Shown piece after piece: positions 44,404 to 55,978 of a DNA stretch of 64,000 bases (its first letter is position 1; the number at the start of each line of letters is the position of its first letter). Source of the stretch: Pohlia nutans (lineage: Eukaryota > Streptophyta > Bryopsida > Bryales > Mniaceae); assembly GCA_022496805.1 (NCBI GenBank), contig CM040096.1, positions 14,261,501 through 14,325,500 of the forward strand, in the 5' to 3' direction. A program made the position numbers and the translations under genes. Below the pieces are notes generated by a model. That model did not search any database, was not told the origin of the DNA, and was given only the letters and a program-made list of their open reading frames with translations.

Positions 44404-47400
44404 CTCCCACTTTGCGTAGAGCCAAAGCCTCTAAGTCCAAATGCTATTACTAATCGTTGGTGTCGGTCTCTACAAAGACCCTTTGTGAGCACATCCGCCA
44501 CCATGTGCTCCGTTGGGCAATACTCCAAATGTATAACTCCCAATTCCAACTTCTCCCGAATGAAGTGGTATTGCACATCAATGTGCTTCGTGCGTGAATG
44601 ATGTGTAGGGTTCTTTGCAAGTGAAATGCACCCTTGGTTGTCACACATAATCGTTGTAGCCTCACCTTGTGTGCAACCCACATCCACCATTAGTTGCCTC
44701 AACCAAATGGCCTCCTTCGTGGCATGGCTCGTAGCGATGTACTCGGCCTCCACCGTTGATGTCGCCGTCGTTTGTTGCCGCTTGCTATTCCACGACACCG
44801 CTCCCGATCCGACCTTGAACATGTAGCCCGTTGTCGATCTTCGATCGCTCGTGTCTCCCGCGTAGTCCGCGTCACAATAGCCGCTCAACACAATGTCTTT
44901 GCCTCCAAGACACAACTTCACATCGCTTGTGCCCCTCAAATAACGCATGATCCTCTTGACCGTCATCCAATGCATCGAGCCCGGTCTCGCCATGTGTTGA
45001 CTCACCACGCTAATTGGATACGCAAGGTCGGGCCGTGTCGCAATCATCGCATACATCAACGACCCCACCGCTTGCTTGTATGGCACCTCCGTCATCGATT
45101 TAGCCTCCATCGCATACTCCTCCTCCGAAAGCTTGACGAGCTTGGAGTTTGCATCCAATGGTGTTGCCACGGGCTTACAATCCTCCATCCCGAATCTCTT
45201 GAGCACGTCCATCACATACTTGCCTTGACCCATGGTGATAGTGCGTGTAGCCCTATCACGCACAAACTCAACACCAAGACAAAAGTGCAATTCTCCAAGA
45301 TCACTCATCTCGTACTCTCTCTCAAGCATGCTTTTTAATGCATTCATTAAACTCATGAGGCTTGCAAGAATGATCAAATCATCAACATATATGATCACAA
45401 TCACCACATTTTGCCCCTCTTGCATGAAGTAGAGACTATGATCCGCAATGCTCCTAGTAAACCCGTGTGCAAGCAAGAACGTGTCAATCTTTTGGTACCA
45501 CGCTCTTGGAGATTGTTTCAACCCATACAATGATTTTTGCAACTTACAAACAAGGTGCTCTTTACCTTGTTGCACAAACCCCTCAGGTTGCACCATGTAG
45601 ATGTCCTCCTCCAAATCGCCATTCAAAAATGCGGTCTTCACATCCATTTGATGCATCTCCAAGTCCAAGGCCGCTCCAATGGCAAGAATGCATCGAATGG
45701 TGGTGAACTTGGCCACGGGAGCAAATGTCTCGTGAAAGTCCACCCCATGCACTTGCGCGAACCCCTTGGCTACTAATCTTGCCTTGTGACGCACAACAAT
45801 ACCCGAAACATCCCTCTTTGTCCGAAACACCCATTTGCAACCAATGGGGTTGCGATCCTTTGGAATGGGAGTTAATTGCCACGTACCGTTAGCAATTAGA
45901 GAGTCGTACTCCTCTTGCATGGCGCGCTCCCACTTGACCGCATCCTCACCTTGCATGGCTTCTCGAATGGTCAATGGACCATCCGATAATGCCACATTCG
46001 CATGCTCGTCCTCCACTTGAGGGAAGATGTGGTTCTTCCACCATTCTCCAGGTGGCTTGCGCAATCTCTCGGGGTACCGCCGCTCGCTTGAAGAAACTTG
46101 CTCCTCTTGCGTGCCCTTTGCGCCATTCTTGGCCTTTGAGCTCGATGGCGCTTCAACAACCTCCGTGTCGCCAGCTTCGTCATCACCGTCATCATCACCT
46201 ACATCAACAACACTAGGAGACTTGGAGGGTGTGTCCACCAAAACGTCTCCACTACTCCCACTTGGACCAACCTCCAAAGGAGCCTCCATCGTAGACTCCT
46301 CACAAAATGTCACATCACGTGACCGAATGATCTTCCTCGTGTCCACCGACATGAGTCTATACGCCTTGGTACCTTCACAATACCCAAGAAACACACATTT
46401 CAAGGCCTTAGCCTCGAGTTTCGTCCTCCGTTCGTCGGGAACCTTCGCATATGCAATGCATCCGAAGATGCGCATGTGTGCAACACATGGTTGCCTCCCA
46501 CTCCACGCTTGCTCCGGCGTCATGCCTTCAACCGCGCTTGTTGGACACCGATTGCGTGTGTATACCGCATTCACCACCGCTTCCGCCCAAAGGTCCAACT
46601 TCAAGTTTTGAGCGTGCAACATGCTCCTCGCCATCTCTACAATGGTGCGATTTGCGCGCTCCGCAACTCCATTTTGTTGAGGCGTGTACGGGGCCGAAGT
46701 TTGGCGTGCGATGCCTTCATTCTTCAAAAGCTCGTCAAATTTCTTGGACATGTACTCGCCGCCATTGTCCGACCGAAACACCTTGATCTTCAACTCGGAT
46801 TGGTTCTCCACCAATGTCTTGAACTCCTTGAACTTCTCAAAGCACTCACTCTTGGCTTTGATAGGGTAGAGCCATATCTTCCTTGAAAAATCATCGATGA
46901 AGGTCACAAAGTACTTGCAACCTCCCATCGATGTGGTCTTCATGGGGCCACACACATCCGAATGCACGATCTCCAAAACTTTTGTGGCCCGTGTCGCCCC
47001 TTCACCCGCAAATGGCAACCGTTGTTGCTTGCCTTCAATGCAACCTTCACACGTGAATGTAGAAGCATCCACTTTCAATTGATGAAGATCCATACCGCTT
47101 ACCATGCCGCGTAGTGTCTTCACACTCTTGATGTTCAAATGGCCAAGTCGACGATGCCACAACGCCAACTTGTCGTCCTTCAAGTTTGAATGCGCCAACG
47201 CCGCCGATTCCTTCGAATGCACCTTGGAGAACTTGATGTGGTACAAGCCCTCGTGTTCTTCAATGATGGCCACCTCATCTCGACTCGGTGACAACACATA
47301 ACACCCCTTATCACTAAACTCTACTCTAAAGTACTTTGCCACTAGTTGCCTCACCGATAGTAAATTTGCCGTTAGTTTGGGAACGTGGAGGATATCTTTG

Positions 47401-48533
47401 ATAGTGATTGTCTTCACACGACCCCTCACCTCGGTGTCTACAACAATCTGGCCCTTGCCAACGGCCTCAAACACCGTATCATCTCCCAAAATCACTCTCC
47501 TTGGATTAATGAGAGCATACGAATGAAAACAAGTTTTATGTGGTGACATGTGGCTTGTAGCCCCCGAATCAACAATCCAATCACTCGTACTACCATTGCA
47601 CGATACATTGCTTGCCATGTTTGCATACTCATCACCAACCTCAATCCAATCACTCATGCTTGCATCACCCTCGATACCATCACTCATGCTTGCATCACCC
47701 TCGATGCCATCGCTCATGCTTGCCTCATATCTAGCCGTAAATGCGTACTCATCATCGTCACGAGTTTTAGTGTTGTTTGCACTCTCCCCTTTCTCATCCC
47801 TCTTGCGTTTGAAGCAAAATTTGGCAATGTGGCCCTCCTTACCACAATAGAAGCACACCTTGTCGCTTGAGCTCCCACCGCCTCCATTCTTGGATTGCTT
47901 CGCCACGAGTGCCGCTCCATCTTCTCGAGACTCGTTCTCCTTTCGCCGCGAAAGCTCGTGCAACAACCGTGAGGTCACATAGTCCAATGTGAGCTCCGTA
48001 ATGGGTCTTGACTCCATCGCCACGATGAGGTACTCGTATGATGATGGAAGGCTCTCCAAAAGTGTCATCACGATGTCATCATCCGTAACCGACACGTCGC
48101 AACCGTTGAGTTGATCCGCGAGAGCTTTGACCTTGTTGATGTGCGCCAACATGTCATCTTCTTCGCCCATCTTGATGGTGAAGAACTTGCGCCTCAAAAA
48201 CAAAATGTTGGCCAATGTTTTCGCTTCGTGAATGTTGCAAAGCTTGGACCATGCTTCCGCGGGTGTCTTGCACGAACGAATGTGCGCAAGTTGCGAATCC
48301 GCGAGGTTGAGTGCCAAAATGGCAAATGCCTTCTTCTCCCTCCTCGTGTACGCTTGCATGATCCTAGGATCCGTAGAAGAGAAAGGAGGTTCCTCACTAC
48401 CCTCGACAATCTCCCACAACTCCTTCTCGGCCATCACCATCTCCATTTTGAACTTCCACAAGTGGAAATTCACCCCATCGAACTTGTCCACGACCTTGGG
48501 ACCCTCACCCTCAAAAGATGCCATGATCCTCAC
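44379..48533 (-). CDS. Copia-2 gag-pol polyprotein, intact (1384 aa)
   Basis: A single open frame from the ATG at 48533; the Met four codons later is an alternative. The gag part (residues 1-225) starts ASFEGEGPKVVDKFDGVNFH, followed by knuckle CFYCGKEGHIAKFC (about 227-240). A ten-residue unit SMSDGIEGDA is repeated about three times (about 270-300). Protease is VDSGATSHMS (about 320). The integrase has WHRRLGHLN, HSDVCGPM, FIDDFSRK, RSDNGGEY and PQQNGVAERANRT. The RT has GCKWVFRTKR, MDVKTAFLNGDLEEDIYM and YVDDLIIL. RNase H has DADYAGDTSDRRSTTG, TSTVEAEYIA and DNQGCISL. No stop, shift or catalytic loss is seen. It makes capsid and replication enzymes in cytoplasmic particles. Confidence 0.95.
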   Translation of the reverse strand: MRIMASFEGEGPKVVDKFDGVNFHLWKFKMEMVMAEKELWEIVEGSEEPPFSSTDPRIMQAYTRREKKAFAILALNLADSQLAHIRSCKTPAEAWSKLCNIHEAKTLANILFLRRKFFTIKMGEEDDMLAHINKVKALADQLNGCDVSVTDDDIVMTLLESLPSSYEYLIVAMESRPITELTLDYVTSRLLHELSRRKENESREDGAALVAKQSKNGGGGSSSDKVCFYCGKEGHIAKFCFKRKRDEKGESANNTKTRDDDEYAFTARYEASMSDGIEGDASMSDGIEGDASMSDWIEVGDEYANMASNVSCNGSTSDWIVDSGATSHMSPHKTCFHSYALINPRRVILGDDTVFEAVGKGQIVVDTEVRGRVKTITIKDILHVPKLTANLLSVRQLVAKYFRVEFSDKGCYVLSPSRDEVAIIEEHEGLYHIKFSKVHSKESAALAHSNLKDDKLALWHRRLGHLNIKSVKTLRGMVSGMDLHQLKVDASTFTCEGCIEGKQQRLPFAGEGATRATKVLEIVHSDVCGPMKTTSMGGCKYFVTFIDDFSRKIWLYPIKAKSECFEKFKEFKTLVENQSELKIKVFRSDNGGEYMSKKFDELLKNEGIARQTSAPYTPQQNGVAERANRTIVEMARSMLHAQNLKLDLWAEAVVNAVYTRNRCPTSAVEGMTPEQAWSGRQPCVAHMRIFGCIAYAKVPDERRTKLEAKALKCVFLGYCEGTKAYRLMSVDTRKIIRSRDVTFCEESTMEAPLEVGPSGSSGDVLVDTPSKSPSVVDVGDDDGDDEAGDTEVVEAPSSSKAKNGAKGTQEEQVSSSERRYPERLRKPPGEWWKNHIFPQVEDEHANVALSDGPLTIREAMQGEDAVKWERAMQEEYDSLIANGTWQLTPIPKDRNPIGCKWVFRTKRDVSGIVVRHKARLVAKGFAQVHGVDFHETFAPVAKFTTIRCILAIGAALDLEMHQMDVKTAFLNGDLEEDIYMVQPEGFVQQGKEHLVCKLQKSLYGLKQSPRAWYQKIDTFLLAHGFTRSIADHSLYFMQEGQNVVIVIIYVDDLIILASLMSLMNALKSMLEREYEMSDLGELHFCLGVEFVRDRATRTITMGQGKYVMDVLKRFGMEDCKPVATPLDANSKLVKLSEEEYAMEAKSMTEVPYKQAVGSLMYAMIATRPDLAYPISVVSQHMARPGSMHWMTVKRIMRYLRGTSDVKLCLGGKDIVLSGYCDADYAGDTSDRRSTTGYMFKVGSGAVSWNSKRQQTTATSTVEAEYIATSHATKEAIWLRQLMVDVGCTQGEATTIMCDNQGCISLAKNPTHHSRTKHIDVQYHFIREKLELGVIHLEYCPTEHMVADVLTKGLCRDRHQRLVIAFGLRGFGSTQSGSIEVIDAT

Positions 48534-49343
48534 TTACGTATGCCTCCCCACACAAATGAAACCTCAAACTCAAACACACAACTTTGTTTTTGTGATTTTT
48601 TTTATTTTTTTTTTGCTTTGATATTGCACCTTTGTACACTCAATGGGTTTAAAACAACCCCAAACACTAGATCAGCACTTTTGTGCTCCACACACGCCTC
48701 CCAACACTCAAATGTGAGAACCCTCACCCAAAAATGCAAAGAGGCTCACCAAAACCCCTCAAATCACTCAATGGAGCTCAAAACAACTCCAAATGCTTCA
48801 ATACGACGCCTTAGTGTCCCCAAACACTCAATGCACGTCAATGACACCTTTGTGTCCTTCAAGAGCACTCACTCAATGCACATGAACTCACACAAGTCCC
48901 TCAAAACCCCAATCGCATTGAAATTGCTCAAAACCGCACCTTTGTGCACAAACTAGCTCCAAATGAAAATTTGAGCACCCCAAGAGCATGAAACACATGC
49001 AACACCTCAAAGCAAGTGCCTAATCACTAGGATCAGATGGTAGACCCTCCACGAGAGCCTTCACACCTCACAAATCACTTGCATTTACTCAAATGCTCAC
49101 AATTGAACCAAACGAAGTTCCACTCGCAACGAAGAGATAGAAGAAAGAAAAGAAGGAGATCAAGGGAAGAAATTGACCAAAGAGAGTGCTCCAACATGTA
49201 ACTTCAGCCCATGCACACCTCCAAGAAACACCAACGCTTCAACAAGCTCCAAAACCTCCAACAATGCTCCAAAACCGCCCGTTGCGCACCGACCTCAAAA
49301 TACTTGCACAAATGCAATCTAATACTCATGAAACACACATGAG
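48534..49343 (-). other. Copia-2 untranslated leader
   Basis: About 0.8 kb between primer site and gag without a convincing frame. It is rich in CACTCAA, CACCTTTGTG and CTCAAAAC words on the plus strand (48650-48960), another example of word-type repetition. Confidence 0.6.
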
Positions 49344-49356
49344 TGGGCCCATAACC
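49344..49356 (-). other. Copia-2 primer-binding site (tRNA-iMet anticodon arm)
   Basis: The bases beside the 5' LTR read GGTTATGGGCCCA on the minus strand. They complement the anticodon stem-loop of initiator tRNA-Met (TGGGCCCATAACC, containing the CAT anticodon) rather than its 3' end. Drosophila copia and yeast Ty5 use such half-tRNA primers. Confidence 0.75.
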
Positions 49357-49614
49357 TATTGAAGGTAGAGAAGATTGCACAAGGCACACACACAAACACA
49401 AGGAATGCGTAGAAAGAGATAATCTTTACTCAAAGGCCTTCCACCTTAAGTAGTGTACACTAGGAGGTCACCATGGACAAACCATATGGGATAACTCATC
49501 ACAAGGACACTCTAGAGATCAGCCCATGCCTAACTCCTCCTCCCACACACCATTATTTAGCACCCGTACGTCTTTGGCTTCTAGCAATACTACGTTGCAT
49601 CAATTACCTCAATA
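49357..49614 (-). repeat. Copia-2 5' LTR (258 bp)
   Basis: Partner of 44146-44403 with 257 of 258 bases equal; it should contain the element's promoter. Followed by the GTATT duplication. Confidence 0.95.
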
Positions 49615-49739
49615 GTATTTAGTAGTGAAACTCTCAATACAAAGCCAAATACCGTTCAGTCTTAGACAAAGTTACTATCTAGCATTAGCGGTCTTATTCC
49701 TCACCAATATATATAACGTCTTATTGTAAGGGTCTTACG

Positions 49740-49975
49740 CAATGCGGTTTAGGTTGCCTTCAGTGCGGCAACGGGCCACTTGGTGATGGAGTTGAGTACG
49801 TCCCCCAAACGGACCATTGGTGGGTCGTCGTTGTTGTTAGGCTCCAACAAGTATAGCGTATCCGATCCCGGGACAATCGAAGAAATCATGACCGAGGCGT
49901 TGCCCTCCTCAATCATCCGGCTGTGCATCATGCCTCCTGCAAGGCTCACAATGACGCTGTGAATCGTCGAGACGG
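49740..49975 (-). pseudogene. Coding remnant at the end of R1 copy B
   Basis: The minus strand reads KWTVSTIHSVIVSLAGGMMHS, then IEEGNASVMISSIVPGSD, YLLEPNNNDDPPMVRLGD and VLNSITKWPVAALKAT before a stop. It looks like the C-terminus of a protein, loosely like the last domain of plant En/Spm-type (Ptta) transposases, but the likeness is weak. The first residues overlap the R1 repeat. Confidence 0.35.
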
Positions 49976-52570
49976 TCCACTTTAGCGGTAAACCTTTGCC
50001 GCAAGGGTTTTGATTTATTTTGCATTATTTATTTGTCTAAACACGGCATTTAGCCGATTAAACAATTTCCCGCTTGGAGTGTTGTTTGGTTTGGTTTTTG
50101 ACCGGCCTTTTCTATTTTATCTATTTGTCTAAGTATTTTTAGTTGTTTATTGATTTCTAACTATTTAACCGTGGGATTTTTGATGTTTGGACCATTTGGC
50201 CTATTATTTTATTCTATTGTGTTGATCTATTATTTTGGCCTATTATTCTAGTTTACCCACTTAGCCTATTCGTTTATTTATTCTTTTGGTCTATTACTTT
50301 ATTCTATTATTTTATCCTATCCTTTTATTCTATCTTTCTAGCCTATTATTTATTCTATCATTTTTAGCCTATTATTTGTTCTATCCTTTTAGCCTATTCG
50401 TTAGTCTATTCTATTGGATTTATTATTTTCTTGGTAGACTAGTGGGGGAAAATTAGAACTCCCGGTTTGCTATGAGCAAAGTGGGAGTTTTGTGAAGATA
50501 AGATGAAGATTAGGCCAAGTGGATGAAATCCGCTTGGATGAGCAAGGGTTTTGGATGGATGTAGCTTTCTCGAGGAGTGCACTTAAAGTTAAGATTAGGA
50601 ATACACGTGAGTGCGTTTTAATGGCATACCCCCTACAATACTTGACCTTAAAATAGTTTTTAAATTAAGATTTTTTAGGTGCCAAATCATTACGTATATA
50701 TCTATCATTTGGTATAAATTACAGGACCAAAAGTTTTTAAAATCTTATAAAATAAATGATAGAAGTTTGAACTAAAATGCATTGTTTTTTGCTTCAAAAA
50801 TCAATTTAAAAATATTTACAATTGATTATTTTTTGATATTTATACAACAAGAACTCTAGATTGTGTTTAACAACTTCATATTTTTTTTACAATTTTTACA
50901 TGATTTTTTAGTACATACATAGGGGGGTCAAAAGTACGCACTCACGTGATTCCTAGTCTTAACTTTAAGTGCACTCCCCGAGGTAGCTTTGCTGATCGTC
51001 GTCATTGTCCCCGAGGTAACTTTAAGTGCACTCCCCGAGGGCGATCAGCAAAATCTCCGACAATGACGACGATCAGACAACGAGGGCGATCAGCAATTTC
51101 CCGTTCGTGTTGACGAAGACAACGAGGGCGAGTACTGCAAGGCGACGGATTCTCAGCGCCAACATAGAGGTCAGCAACAACAACGAGGAGAAACAACAAT
51201 CAGATGGCAGCGGTGACTCCGACGACGACAATACCGAGCTGAGCAAAGAGCAGGAAAGACTCGGTACTCCAACTACGCAACTTGTGGCGGAACGAGCACG
51301 GCCACCACGGAGAAGAAAACTTTTGCTGCAATCAGTGTCAAAGGCGTCGGCAAGCTGCGGCACGGAATCCACGACAACAAGATCGAAAGGCGGAGTTTCC
51401 GGAGACTGCGAAGAAGGTGACAAGTCGTGGATCGAGGCAGGGAAGTCCACGAACACAGCAGATGCAGGAGTTTGCGACGAACTCCGCAGGGCTTGACGAC
51501 GGATGAACGTGCAAACAGCGTGAAGGTTTCAAGACATGGCAGAGCTCTAACGGAACGACGATGGAGGCGATCGCGATGAAGGCCAAGACCACTGCGACGG
51601 CCATCGTGAACCCCCATTGCGCAGTCCTCTTCCGTGTGATAATACGGAGGGAGGACATGGTGACATTAAGGAGGGAGAGATTCCCCACCTCCTATTTTCC
51701 CCAACTTGATGCTAAACTAGTTTTCTTAGCATTGATTGATTAATTAGAGCACTTAGGAACGAATTGTTGAATCTTAATAGGTGATTGTAATTGCCAACAA
51801 ACGTTGAGTGTATGTTTTTTATGATTTTTTCTCACTTATTGTTCATTTTTGGTGTTTTGTACCTTGTGATTTCTATTGGGTGTTGTGGTGTAAAATTGAT
51901 CCGGTGAAGCCGTGAAGGATATAGCGCGGAAGCACTGCCCAATTTTCACCGGGCCAATTGGGCGTTAGTGTGAAATTTAGGGATAAAATTAGGGTTCTGG
52001 GCATTACGCGGAAGCGCTGTCCAATTTTTCCCAAAGAATCCCTAATTAATTGTAATTGTATTTGTGCTGTAATTTTGGGGTTAGGGTGATTTTAGGGTAC
52101 TTAAGTGCATAATTTGCCCAATTTAATCTCATTTCTTGAGTGCCAAGATGTTTAGGGGAATTGAGACAATTTGGAGCACCTCACACGATTTTTAGGTCAT
52201 TTTTAGATAATTTGTATGTGATGTACTTTTTAGACTTAAGTGCAAAAACCCTAATTAGAGATTTTTAATCACTGAATTGAACCTAATTATGGCACGTGGT
52301 GTCTAGGGGGATAAGTGAAGTGTTTAGGGGTGGTTTAGTGTTCGTTGATTGCCCATTTCATCCCCTTGTGTGTGCTGTAATTTTTAAGCACCCACCCGTT
52401 TTGGCCAATTTTCATCGTTTTTTACCATTTGAGCTTAGTAATTTCCCACATGTTAGCCTAGGTAAAAAGGAGTCCATTGCTTGGAATATTTATCACACCC
52501 ACCCTCGACCGGCTTTATGACATTTTGACCGGGCAACCGGTCAAAGTGCTCATACACGCCATGAACTACA
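49955..52570 (-). mobile_element. Repeat family R1, copy B (~2.6 kb, inverted to copy A)
   Basis: Shares with 36188-38790, in reverse orientation, the two end palindromes (TTTGACCGG...CCGGTCAAA and ACCGTCTCGACGGT), the paired GCGCTTCCGCG segments, the start of a GC-rich cargo, and the AAACTCCCA...AAACCGGGAG block. Coding-like sequence continues beyond both ends (52453-53550 and 49740-49975). The repeat may therefore be the intron-like centre of a larger decayed gene or element. An internal T-rich block at 50030-50430 is built from CTATTATTTTAGCC words. Confidence 0.6.
51338..51688 (-). pseudogene. Membrane-anchor-like ORF, cargo of R1 copy B
   Basis: The frame reads MSSLRIITRKRTAQWGFT followed by MAVAVVLAFIAIASIVVPLEL. 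A basic tail followed by one hydrophobic segment is the layout of a type II membrane protein N-terminus. The following residues are Ser/Cys/Arg-rich without a domain, and the frame closes at 51338. Copy A aligns at the start, so this is probably a captured host exon. The source gene is not recognised. Confidence 0.4.
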
Positions 52571-53550
52571 ACGGTCGCTGTAGGCTTGTAATTCTCGTCG
52601 AAATTCATGATCATCACCTTCGACCCATTCACTAATGCTGCAGGTGCAATATCCACCACTGTCTGCACTGCTTTAGGTTCCAGCGCCAAGAGTTGAAAGG
52701 TCCATCATGTTAAGGAGCACGGACAACGAATAAATATTAGAAAAACAAAAACCAAAAAAAGAGGAAGGAGAAGAAGGGGAGAGAGAGCTTGCACTTCTTC
52801 ATGATAAAGGACATGAAGCGGCCATGGACCTACCGGATTCCGTGGTATCGCAGCTAGACGGACGTCCTTGCCCAAATACGGAGTGCAATATTCCATGTCC
52901 GATGGGTTGCGGACTAAGGCTTCAAATGGCTCTATCAGTCGGCTTAAATAGTTGTCGTTAGACTCTACCGGGTTCCATCGTAGACAAGTGAGGACATTTG
53001 AGGGGAGGGACTTATTCGTTGCGGTTGCCTCGCAATTGAACTGAAGGCATCGAGCTGCAGCAGTTGATGACACGGGGATCACGCTAAAGAGATTATGGAG
53101 ATCTCTTTTGCTACCGCTAGTTTTCATTCCCCACAAAAAACTTCACTTTACCCCTATCCCGGTTGTCGAAAACTTGGCTACTACCTCTAGTAAACTATGC
53201 TCTATGGGCGACTATATCTCCACATCAAAACGACTACATAACATGGTCAAGAGAGAGCCACAATCGGCCCTTTTCTTGATTTTGACCTTGTGGTCTTGAT
53301 CGTAGTAGACCACTCGATCTGCACCCACTCTCGCCTATCGTGGAGTGGCCGGATGTCACATAGAAGCCCCACAACGTTCAAAACGATGATTTTTCTACGC
53401 AAGTCATCGGACACCCTTACCGGTGGATACTTCCCCCCGCCTCTCACCTTCTTTTTCTTCGCAGGACTTTTTGCTTTGTCTGCACGCTTCCACTTTGCTG
53501 CAGGCTCCTCGTGGTTCTCTTCGTCATCATATGTGCACCACCTCGATCAC
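52453..53550 (-). pseudogene. Broken coding segments upstream of R1 copy B
   Basis: Three minus-strand pieces look protein-coding in order. 53247-53540 has a basic stretch, then KYPPVRVSDDLRRKIIVLNV and HDRREWVQIEW. 52780-53136 has RWNPVESNDNYLSRLIEPFE and YLGKDVRLAAIPRNPVGPWP. 52500-52689 has NGSKVMIMNFDENYKPTATV and VVHGVYEHFDRLPGQ. The last also occurs, partly, in copy A (YEYFDWLPGQ). Frame changes separate the pieces. No family is recognised. Confidence 0.35.
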
Positions 53551-53619
53551 ATATGGTTACACAATGATTTTGCACAAACCTCATGATTGTACCTCACATT
53601 CTCGCAGAATGTGACTAGG

Positions 53620-55974
53620 GCCAGGTATATAACTATAACAGGACCCTATAATATAGATGATTTGATTTGTAAAAGTATGTTCATTTTCATTTTTAGCCTG
53701 TTGCATCTTATCCTTCAACTGCGTGTAGAGTATAAATGTCTTCTTTGCCTTGGCTTAAATGTGCATTTTGGCTTAAATGTGCGTTTGCCTCAAATGTTCG
53801 CCTTCTATAATAAGACATTAATTTTCTGATATTCTGTAGTTGCCGTGACCTCTCCCGCATCGTCCTCTTTCATTGCACAAGAGTATCGTCGGCCTACATT
53901 ATCTTTCATTTCAAATCCTTTTTCATATTCATGTCCTTCTATAATTTTAAATTTTTTTTGTTCAATATCACATGACTCCGATCAAATTTGATTTTGTAGA
54001 CCTTCAAAAATGCCTATTTGACGACAACGAAGTTTACAACCACCTACCCTGCTACCCAATTGATATTGGAATTACAGTGTCAATTGAACTTAACTCCATT
54101 TTGTATAATTTATCGTTGAAATGCTTTGATTCAAGTTTCACAATTATCACAATTTATTGTTTGATTCTTAAAAGGGTAGGCTTTTGAAGATTCTTCTCAT
54201 CTAAAAGTTAAAATCAAAAATCAAAATTAGCCTTTTATAGTATTAATTGCTTCAAATTATTCACTATAATTCACAACTCAATTTGGATAATTCAAGTAAC
54301 AATTTTTCAAGTCAATTGATTCAACAATCGAGAGTTAAGTAAAGTTACTTGCATTTATTGATGCAGTTAGGTGCGATCTTAACCACAAAAACAACTCAAT
54401 TGATTTTAATTTTCGAATCTTTACGAAGGTACATCGTAGTTGCTATGCAATTTTTTTATCAATGTATCCGTTGCACGGGACGTCTTCATTACAAAATATG
54501 TAAAGTTACACGATGTCTGCCTTCAATGCAAAGTTTTACATGTGTTTACCTGAACGCAGCTAATATTTTCGAGGTTAAGGGTCTTGTTTGAATTCACATA
54601 CTTCTTAATACAGTACTTGCAATAAATCGTAAAATCTTAATTTTTAAACTGAACTGTATTCAGTTTCGCACCATCGATCTTCAACTCATCCTAATTATGA
54701 AATCATTGAACGTTGTACATGATGCCCCCTTCGCCGAAGCTGGACATTAATATACATTTTTCTTCAAAAGAGTGATGATTTCACTCGGTATGTTGTTGCC
54801 TTCTTCCAACTGTAGGCCTGTGCTCTAAATTGATCCTTCATGACAATATTTATCATTTTCATACAATACATTGTTTTCACTCACATCCTCTTTTATGAAG
54901 ATATGAAGTTTGTTTCTATACAAATATTGTAATGATAAATTTAGTAAAGCATATTGTTGTAAAAGATGTATACCCAAGTCGAACGTTATGTTCATCTCGA
55001 ATATCCTACATATTTAAATAAGTATAAATAATTATAAATAAATATAAATAAATAAATACATAAATAAAATTATAAAATTAAAATTAAAATTTTAAGTGAT
55101 TATATAACAGATTTGGTAACTGATCCATACAATAATAACACTCTATAGTATTATGCTTAATCTATAAAAACAATCAAAATTCATAAGAAAATTGTAAATT
55201 AAAATAATTAATATAAATTTATACATGAATATAATATTTGAGATTTTTACCCCTTAATCTCGTAATATGCATATCGAAACCAAGTCACAATCTTAACATA
55301 TTATTTGCAGTTCACTACATTTTATAACAAATCCTTTGACTTCAAAAAATGTAGTTAGCTCTGTCATGACCGTAAGCATGCTGTAACTCCATCTCTCATT
55401 AACAAGTAAAAATTCACAACCTCAAAATTCAAAACATAACGTTGAACGTATGATTTTCTTGAAACTCATGTTTTTTTCTTTTTTAGCTCAAACCCTTTGA
55501 TTCAATATCCTTTAAGTTTAATTTTGTGAACCACGTACTTTAGTACCGCAACAACATGCTTTCAAATTAAATAAATTATTAGAGTTTCTCTTTTCTGAAC
55601 CCACAATGTCACAATATGCATGTGTAATAAATATGTTTTTTGTTACTTTATATAAGTTGAATTCTTTCGGAGTTGGAATCCTTCTATGTTAATTTACTTC
55701 ATAGTATTATAACATTACTTTAAAGAACAAGGAACAATACATGATTTAAAAAAAATTGAGTATACTAATGCAGGTTTTCGTAATAAAAATGACTATTTCT
55801 TGTGTAATGATCATTCAAGAAATATTTCATTATTCTGTATCAAAAAATCATAAAATAAACATCCTTGTTTTTTAAAGTTTTTTATATTGCATTTCGATCC
55901 TCTTGACGAAAGATTTTTTGTGATTTGAAGCAACATTTTTTTCCCTATTCTAAAATGCAAAAAGGGTAATTAAG
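53620..55974. other. AT-rich intergenic DNA, no feature seen
   Basis: Very AT-rich, with ATAAATAAATA runs (about 55010-55070). Open frames are short and without domains. No RNA gene or repeat that I can support. Confidence 0.4.
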
Positions 55975-55978
55975 TTAA

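Larger units (their letters stand above)
44146..49614 (-). mobile_element. Copia-2: complete, potentially active Ty1/copia element
   Basis: A 5469-bp element on the minus strand with 258-bp LTRs (TATTGA...TCAATA ends) that differ by a single base near 44315/49526. GTATT is duplicated at 44141-44145 and 49615-49619. It has a primer site, an ~0.8-kb leader, one uninterrupted gag-pol frame and a polypurine stretch (AAAGTGGGAG) beside the 3' LTR. Everything needed for autonomous copying appears present, and the near-identical LTRs mean it inserted recently. Confidence 0.95.

Noticed and set aside
48111..48956. 281-codon frame antisense to copia-2 gag
   Set aside because: It mirrors the real gag-pol frame; composition and the lack of any domain show it is a shadow.
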